From positions 1 through 64,000 of the forward strand of contig JAAEAF010004384.1 of NCBI GenBank assembly GCA_011037195.1: a DNA stretch of 64,000 bases, read 5' to 3'. The notes below the pieces were generated by a model that was given only the letters and a program-made list of their open reading frames with translations, made no database searches and was not told the DNA's origin. Made by a program: the position numbers and the translations under genes. This DNA is from Triatoma infestans (taxonomy: Eukaryota; Arthropoda; Insecta; Hemiptera; Reduviidae). Of the stretch, positions 12,501 to 21,500 are shown piece by piece; positions within the stretch are counted from its first letter, which is position 1, and each line of letters starts with the position of its first letter.

Positions 12501-15500
12501 GGCGGTGATGTACTTGCAGATGGAATGTCTATGGTAAGTGTTATAAAGCATTGATGTAATATGTTCCCCCGTATCTCAAAAAGTATAATGTTTTTAAATA
12601 TGACTTTTGTTTTCCTATTAGGAATGCATTCAGTTGATTACATGTCCAGAAATGTTGGTAATTCTTTTATGTGTAGAAGCTTTAGAAGATAATGAGGTAT
12701 TGATTGCCGAGGGTGTATTACAAGTCACAAAAATATCCGGTGTCAAAGCAGGAAATGTAATGTTAGAAAAGATAATGAGTCCACAGTTGGTAAGCTGAGA
12801 AAATTATAATTCATTCCAGTATCCAAAATGCATATTAAATTGATAAAATGTTTCCCAGTTAACAGTTTGCTGTATGGATCCTGAGGATTATTCGGAATTT
12901 CCAGTTTTACAGTATCAACAAGATTGTATACTTAGAGAATTAAACAAAGCTTTGGTAGGTTTTCGTCAAAAGTCTAATTCAAATGGTATTTTACCCAGAC
13001 GTCTTTCACCCATTGGGGAATCTTTTAGTTCAACACCAGAAAAAGATACATCTATTAAGAAGACGGTAATGGTTATACTATATTTCTTTGTGAGCTTTCA
13101 TTATACTATAAATTTTGACGTAATTCAATTTCCCTTTGAAGGAAAGCAGACAAGTGCAGCAACACCAACAACAGCAACCACTGCAACAACAAATGGAACT
13201 TCCACAAAGAACAAAATTTATAGTGTTGGGCTCATCAGGGGAATGTTTACCCGTGACCAGACATCAATCTCGTTATTCCAGTTGTCATTCGGCATCATCA
13301 ACTGACCAAGAATTTCATTCAGCTCGTACAAGTTTTACTGAGGAAGGTAAGATAAAATTAAAAACATATCTACAAAGTAATTTAAATGTTAGTTACATTC
13401 CCTTGAAGGAGTAATTACGATAAAAATTATTAGAAGTAGATGATGGCTCGTCTAAGCAATACAGTTGTCAATTAGATAAAGAAGACAGAAGAAGTATATT
13501 TGCTGAAAGATTGCGGGAAGCGTTGGATAGAGCAGAAGCGGCCACCGCTGAAACTGAAGAAACAGATATAAGGTAACCAGGATATTTGATTATTTATTCA
13601 CATTTCAGAGTAGGTTTTGAAATAAAATGTAGCATTAAAGATCTAAGTGAAAACGAATGTTTAGAACAGATTCATACAATTTATTAGTATAAAAGATGGA
13701 TAAAGGGAGTGATCATAAGGTTGCGATCTGTTGTGGTTTCCTAGCATGACATTGTTTTTATAGTACTCTAATGAGTGCGGGCTGTGACCAGCTAGATTTT
13801 CTTATGGATACCCGAAATCCAAACTATGCATCAATCAGCCCTTACTGTTTTATAGGAGTGTTAATTATGTTCTTAGACCGGGATATAAGCAGACCTGCCA
13901 AATACAGACATCAAATTTCTTAAAGAAGTGGTTAATCCGCTTCCCAAACTACGTGATATACATTGTTTTTTTTTTTGTAGTAAAACTGATATTTAAATAA
14001 GAAGTTCTTAATACCCAGGTTTGATCAAAAGATAACATCTTATTAGGCGGTCACGAACATAACGGGAAGGGGACTGATCTCTTTCGGATTCATGATGTCC
14101 AAGTGGATAATCCAGCCAAATTGCACCGTACCCACACATCATACACTGCACATGAGGTCTGCAGACACGGTGTTTACAATTTTAGCGTAACCAAACAGAC
14201 AAAATATCTAGGTTACCGCTGCATATACACACTCCAACTAAATGAGTTTTCTTGAAAAACGTTGTTCTACTACATGCAATTATAGTGAGTTTTTTTTTAT
14301 TTTGTAGCCAACTTAGGGGGGGTTCTTCATAGCCTACAGTAGATGTTGTAGGTATCATATTTATTCCGTCGCCAAGAAATAGTTAATTCACTTCATTCCC
14401 TAAGGAACAATCTTATGCAGAAGTGAAAAATATTTTTTTGCATGAAATTTATCCGCGTCTAGATTTGATGTGCTAAGTTTCCAAGTTCTTGCTGGCTTCT
14501 GTTTCATATTTTCAAGGTTTAAAGAAGAACTAAAATGCTAATAACATCAAATTTCTTCTTAATTGGCTCAAATGTGCATTTTCTTACCTATGTATAAAAT
14601 CCATTTCACACAGTATTTGTTACATATAAGATACGGACGAGATGGTTCATGTGGATTCGTATTGGAAGAAGAATGTGCTGGTTCCACTGATCCAAACGTC
14701 TTCCGAGAAAGATTAAATCAGTATAGATCAGCCTCTTCAAAGTATAGTTTTACTACGGATTATAGTTCTGGTATTTTATTATTATAATTTGTGTTATTTA
14801 AAATTTCTACTTAATAAACAAAAACAAAAAATATTTTAAATTTTCTTTCCTTCTCTCTCATTCTTGTAGAACTTGAAATAGTATACGAACAGCTGGGAAG
14901 ATGGCTTGAAGAAGACGGTACTATACCAATTGATGTAGACACCAAAGCAATACGTGAACGTGCTGTGATACAATTTGCTGGAAATCTACTTAAAAGAACA
15001 TTATCGGAAAGTTTTGTGGGTATTTCAGTCACTGATGGAATCCAAGAGGAAATTCCAGCCAAAAATATTAAAATTGCTGCTAGAAGTTTGAGTTTAGAAT
15101 TGGCTAGACATAAAAATAAATTAGCCGCACAATTGGTTAGTGAAAATTTTATTCTAATCTTTATTATATCCTAAACTTTTATCTTTTTTGCGTCCGCCTT
15201 TAGATTGGATATGCTAGGGTTCAGTGCTTTTCTAACATTTTATTTCAGCTTAACGGGGAGTATAAAAGTATTGATATAAACTGCTGGACAAAGGTATTGC
15301 ATTAAATTTCAAAATATTATAATTTAAAGTTGAAAGGTATTTTCATTTTTTTTTTTTTTTTATGGATTCATTTTAGAAAACAAGATAAAACCAATTTGTT
15401 TATGTTTTTATAACGAATAATCCGTTCATATCTTGTAAACACAAATATGCCAGTACGTCATTTCATTGCCTCTGAGTAATAAATTACTCTCTCTTACAAA

Positions 15501-18500
15501 GTTTTCTTTAGTGTTTTTGTTACCAGTTTTTTTTTTAAAGATTGTTTTAATTTTTTAAAACATTAAATGTCTCGTGAAGGAAATTATTCTGAAGAAATAG
15601 CAGTTCGTGTGGTAAGAGGGGTTCAGCAGTCAATTATTGCTCAGAGACTAGGAATGAATCAATCCACTGTTTCAAGAATGTTAATGCAGTGGACTCCCGA
15701 AGACCTGCCACGGGCCGTCCCAGAAGTATAACTCGGACAGATGAGAGATTTATTCATCTGAATGTGTTAAGGAACAGGTTCGTCACTAGCATTCAATTAC
15801 GTCACTTGATCGCTGATGTCCGTAATGTCCATATTTCAAGTAGGACAGTCAGAAGAAGGTTAAATGAAACAAACTTGGCCTCCAGGATACCCGCTACGGG
15901 CCCTCTTCTCACCAGAGCACATAGAGTAGTCAGACTGCAATATTCATGAGAACATGTCAATTGGACAACAGAAGATTAGAGACGTGTTTTATTCCTAGTT
16001 GAGTCCAGATTCACCCTACATTCTCCAGATGGAAGGATGAGAGTTTGGAGGCGTCAAGCTGAGAGAGATGCAGAGGCTAACATTTCTCCAAGAGTGGCCT
16101 TTGGTGGAGTCGTGTTAGTATTCGGGGAGGCATAAGTTTTGACGGACGTATAGACTTACATATCGTGGAAAATGGGACGCTAAATGCCGGAAGTACCTTG
16201 AAGAGGTTCTTCAGCGATGTGTTGTACCAATTTCTGAAAGAGTCGGTGGTGATTTGCTATTAATGCAGGGCAATGCCAGATGTCACACTGCTCGAGTTGT
16301 CCTTGAGTACCTACATGATGTTGGGATTCGGCGTTTGGTTTCTCGATCGAGAAGTGACATCCAATAGAACACCTTTGGGACACAATTGAAAGACGGCTCA
16401 GACTTCACCTGATTGCCCCTAGCACTCTCAGGGAGCAATGTACAGCAGTTATTGAAGAATGGAATGAGATTTTCACAAGAGGATTTTTCCAAAATCTAAT
16501 CTCTTCAATGCCAAGGAGGCTTGCTGCAGTTATCAGAGCAAGAGGAGGTATCACTAAATACTGTTCAAAAAAATGAAGAATTGATAATAAATAAGAACCA
16601 TTTTAATTTTAAATTTTGCAGTTTTTTTTTTTGAGCTTTATTTCTTATTCTGTGTAATAAAACCAGGTTTTTCTTAAATTTTTGGTAGTTGTTCTTCTTT
16701 TTAGAGTTCAACAACATGAATCCATAAAAAAAAATACCTTTTAACTTCACATTATAATATTTTGAAATTTTATGCTATACATTTGTCCAGCAGTTTAGTA
16801 ATAATATCAACGTACAATTGTCTGTTGTATTATAAATGGATAAAAAGATAATACCTACTCTTGCCTGTGCTTCATACTTTTAAACCAAACTAATAAAAAG
16901 TTCTTTTCACAATATCCTATTGTCAACAAATATCATCAGAGATATTTTCCATGATCAGATGTATTTTCAATTGATACATTGGATTTTAAAAGTCTTTATT
17001 GTGACGAAATTAGGTTAAGAGGGGTGTTGCTACCTGAATGGGAAAACACATGTTCGGTCCTTTAGTGACGTTGTTCCCTCTTTAAATGGAAACATCAATA
17101 AGTGGGGATGTATAACTTGAACTATGATTTATGAAGGAGATTTTACTTCGATAATTATTTATCCATACGATATTATTATTTCTATTTATTAATTTATAAC
17201 AGAGCGAAAATAACACGAAAGTGTCAGCCGTGGGCCATTATGGAATAGTTACTGATAAGAAATGATAGTATCCGAGCAGAATTCCATTCCACATTTCACC
17301 TTCCACACACATTCACATACATCAGCCATGTACACACGTGTACATAAATATGTTGTTTTTTACAGGTCTAAATATAACGAGTCTAAACGAGCTCAAATAC
17401 AGACATTTATAGATATATCACTAGTGGAAGGTGAAATGTGGAATGGAATGTATAATTATAAAATAAACTTGCTTATATAGATTACTTGCTCAACATAGTT
17501 ATGTACCTATACCATCTTACGATCATTCAGCTCGGATTCTATCATTTCTTATCAGTAACTATTCCATAGTGGCCCATGGCTGACACTTTCGTGTTATTTT
17601 CGCTCTCTTATAAATTAATAAATAGAAATAATAATATCGTATGGATAAATAATTATCGAATTAAAATCTCCTTCATAAATCATAGTTCAAGTCATCCCCA
17701 CTTATTGATGTTTTCATTTAAAGAGGGAACAACGTCATTAAAGGACCGAACATGTGTTTTTCCATTCAGGTAGCAACACCCCTCTTAACCTAGTTCCGTC
17801 ACAACAAAGACTTTTAAAATCCAATGTATCAATGTATTTGCTCTGTGCAAGTCTATGTTACTACACTGTTTAACAAAAACATTCTGATGATGGGCGAACG
17901 CCCGAAACCCGTCGATGACCACAAAAATATCTCTGATACTTTCCAGCTCTGCGGAATTCAACACGTCAACAAATATCGTATGATGATTAATTTTAGGAAT
18001 TATATGATCCTGCAGGCTGTTAAGAATATATTGAATATATTATGCGACATAAGTATTATATATGAAAGATTCGAAATTTAATTCGAAAGTACCGCAGAAA
18101 ATCAATGATTTCTTTGTCTGCACGAAGGAATTAATTCAAAAACGCAGATCATTTTATATGCACAGTGATTATATCGTAATGCCCATTTAGTTGTAAGTAA
18201 TCATGCACATTTATCACTTTGGTTAACACTCACAAATCAAGAATGGTAATATATTATGTCGAGGGGTTTCTGCTGAAGGTAGTTTGTATCATTGGCGAAT
18301 ATCAAATATGGCACTCTTTTACACTTATACATACATATGTGGGGTTTATAGCTACCATTTATGTACAGTAATATACCTTGCAATAAATATAACATTGACG
18401 TCTGATTAGAAGGTACATTATAAAATGTGTAGAAACGCATTGCTATAAAACCAAATCCACTGCGATCTAGAAGATTTATTGTGGCTTCCTTGCAGTGTCA

Positions 18501-21500
18501 CTGTATGTAGAATAGAATGAAATTGAGATCCTCATTAGTTCACAGAAAAACTATATTAAATCTCTAAAACTATGTTTTTTCATGCAGTTATTATGGAACA
18601 AAATATCTTTTTTCATATATGTTTTTAAAGATGTTAGAATCTGGGAATTAACCATGTAACTTCAACATTAGTTTGAAAACATTATGGTACATATAGCATT
18701 GCATTGAAAACTTTTGTATCAAAAATTATTTACACTATTGCTCGCTACTTGGCAACAATTTCAATATTTGTTTTTTTAAAGGTGTCAGTTGTTTTAAATC
18801 GAAATGAAGACCTAATGCCTCTTGCCACATATAACTGGGGTTGTTCTTCAAGAAAAGGAGATCCTCAACTGAAGTTATTCATACAATGGCTTGCCGCCAG
18901 TGTTGCTCTTTTACCACATATTGTTTATTTTACCGCTGCCAATAGTCAATTAAATAAGGTAAATATTTACACATTTATTTTTGGCAAGTAGTTTGTAATT
19001 TTTACTTTTTTCATGTTCGCAAATAACCATAGCAATATCATATACAAAGACAAAGAAATTTCTTTCGAGAGGATTATATAATTTTTGGGGATCAATTTTT
19101 GTTGTTTAAATATATACAATAATTGCTCAGAGAGCTTTTATTTTTAAATCGAAAAGAAGACTTAATGCCTCAGGCCATATATATGGGGTTGTCCTTCAAG
19201 AATAGAAACCTTCAGCTGAAGTTATTCATACCCTGCCAGTGTAGCTCTTATTTGAAGATAATTAGAATTAGTGAACCTGGTAACGATTTTATCGCTAAAG
19301 TAATCATATTCATTTAAAATATTATTTATTCGCCCAAATTTCGGGAGGATATCTCACTGCATCCGCCTCTCGCAAAGGAGTGATGCGCAGTATTTTTCTC
19401 AACCTGGTTATTCTGAAGCTGAGTGCGAAAGAAATCGAAATCAACTTTTAATTGATCATTTGCTGAAACAAAAGCGTTTACTGAAATTATTACACTCGTG
19501 GCTAAATTGCACTCTGAAAACAAAACAATAAAACGTAAACATATACTAGATTGAGACAACTAGTCACGCTTAAATATCAGTATTGGCAAAATATATCAGG
19601 CAGTTAATTAAAATTAAGCAATAATAACGTACCAAATTTTTAGTTAATTCATGGTTTTGTTTGTCTGCATAAAGTTATAGTTTTGTCAATGTCCCAACAC
19701 AAGATTGCAAGGGAGCGAAAAAAAAATAACATTCTATAACCTGGTGTGAAACACTCACACTCTTACTGATATAATTTTTTTTTTTATTTGGGTCAAAGAC
19801 AATTCCTAAGGAATCGTATCCCCAATGCCCAAAGTCCAAGATTCCCTGTCCTGCCACTCCCCTTCCCGAAGGCCTCTAGAGGCCATTCCTTCGGTGGTAC
19901 CCTCCATCCAAGTTTTCCTAGGCCTGCCTTTCCTTCTCCTCTCACTAGGAATAAAATCAATGATTTTCCTAGGCCATCTCTCACCGCTCATTCGCATCAC
20001 GTGGCCGTACCATTTTAACTTTCGTGTTTCGACGGAATGTAAAATGTTTTTCTGTATTCCAACACGTCTTCGGATTTCCGGATCTGGCACGTGCCATATG
20101 TTGGAGACTCTACAGCTTCTCCAGAAATCCATTTCTAAGGCCAGTAGCCTATCTTCCAATTTCTTCGTTAGGCGCCAGGCGTAGAGGGTTATACTCGCTA
20201 AGAAAACGTGGAAAAGCCTTTTTTTAATTTCCATGCGGATAGATTTACTCCAAAGTACCGAGTTTAATAATTGGATAGCTTGTCTTCCCTTTACAATTTT
20301 CTTTTGGATATCCAATTCTAAAGACTCAGTAGCTGATAACCAGGCACCTAGGTACTTAAACTCGCTACCAATCATCCACAATCAGGGACGTTGGAGAAGA
20401 TCCGCCTACCACCATTGCGTTTTGGACTTACTGACCTCTAACCCCCATTCTGAGTACGCTGCGAGCAACTTCCTCAACACGTATGCTAGGTTTTCCTCAT
20501 CTTCAGCAATAAGAACTTGATCGTCCGCAAACTGCAACGTGTACAGGGTATCTTCTCCCACTTTCACTCCCATTTTTGAGCATTTTCTCTTCCAATCAGA
20601 GAGGGCCACATCGACGAAGATGTTAAAGAGGACGGGCGAAAAACAGCAACCTTGTCTGAGTCCTTTTGATATAGCGAACAATTCAGAAAAGCAGTTACCA
20701 AGTTTAACAGTACATTTCGCTTCCTTATAAATATTATGCACGGCTTGAATTAAGTAATCACTAACATCCGCTTGACCCAGAGCCTCCCAGAGTTTTACCC
20801 AAGGAACAGTGTCGTAAGCTTTCTGTAAGTCTACGAATGCCAAGTAAACTTCGCGGTTGCAAGTACTTTTCTTCTCTAACAGTTGGGTTATGCAGAAAAT
20901 ATGATCACGCCGGACCGTCCTGCTCGAAAACCAGCCTGTTCCTCTGTCCACTTCCCAGAGTACTCTTTCTCAATTCTATTTTTTAGTACTCTCCCGTAAA
21001 GTCTACTGAGACTATTCGTAACTGTTATTCCTCTGTAATTCTTAAATTTTATACACAGGAATAATGTGTCCAACAGTCCACTCAGAAGGAATCTCTGCTC
21101 CATTAATGCATTCCGTAAATATGGATGCTAAATTATTTTAAATCAGAACCAGAGTTCTTTATTAATTCAATGGGTATGTCGCCTGGCCTGGGTGATCTCT
21201 TGTTTTGCATTTCTTTTAATGCAGCTTCCAGTTCTTCCACTGTTACCGGAAATATATTTTGGTCCTAAAACTCTTCGTTCTGGAAAGGGGTGTTTGACCA
21301 CTTAAAAAAGATGGTCTATCTTCTTCCAGAAGTTTAGCGAAATATTCCGCCAATCTGCTAATCCTAATAAATGGCGATTTATTTTGTTAGGTTTAGGGTT
21401 TTTTATTTTTTTCAAAGCTTGCCAAGCCTCAGTTGGTTTCTGCCCTCCAGTGTAAGTATTAATCTGATTACAAGTATTTTCGCAATATTTATTGGCCCAT

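Noticed and set aside
12336..12554. A start codon for a separate protein at the PARG-like exon 5
   Set aside because: Exon 5 has an acceptor at 12356 and a donor at 12534 and continues in phase from exon 4. The apparent start lies in the intron.
17576..18081. Short open frames in and after the fold-back element
   Set aside because: No codon pattern or domain. They follow from the inverted-repeat sequence.
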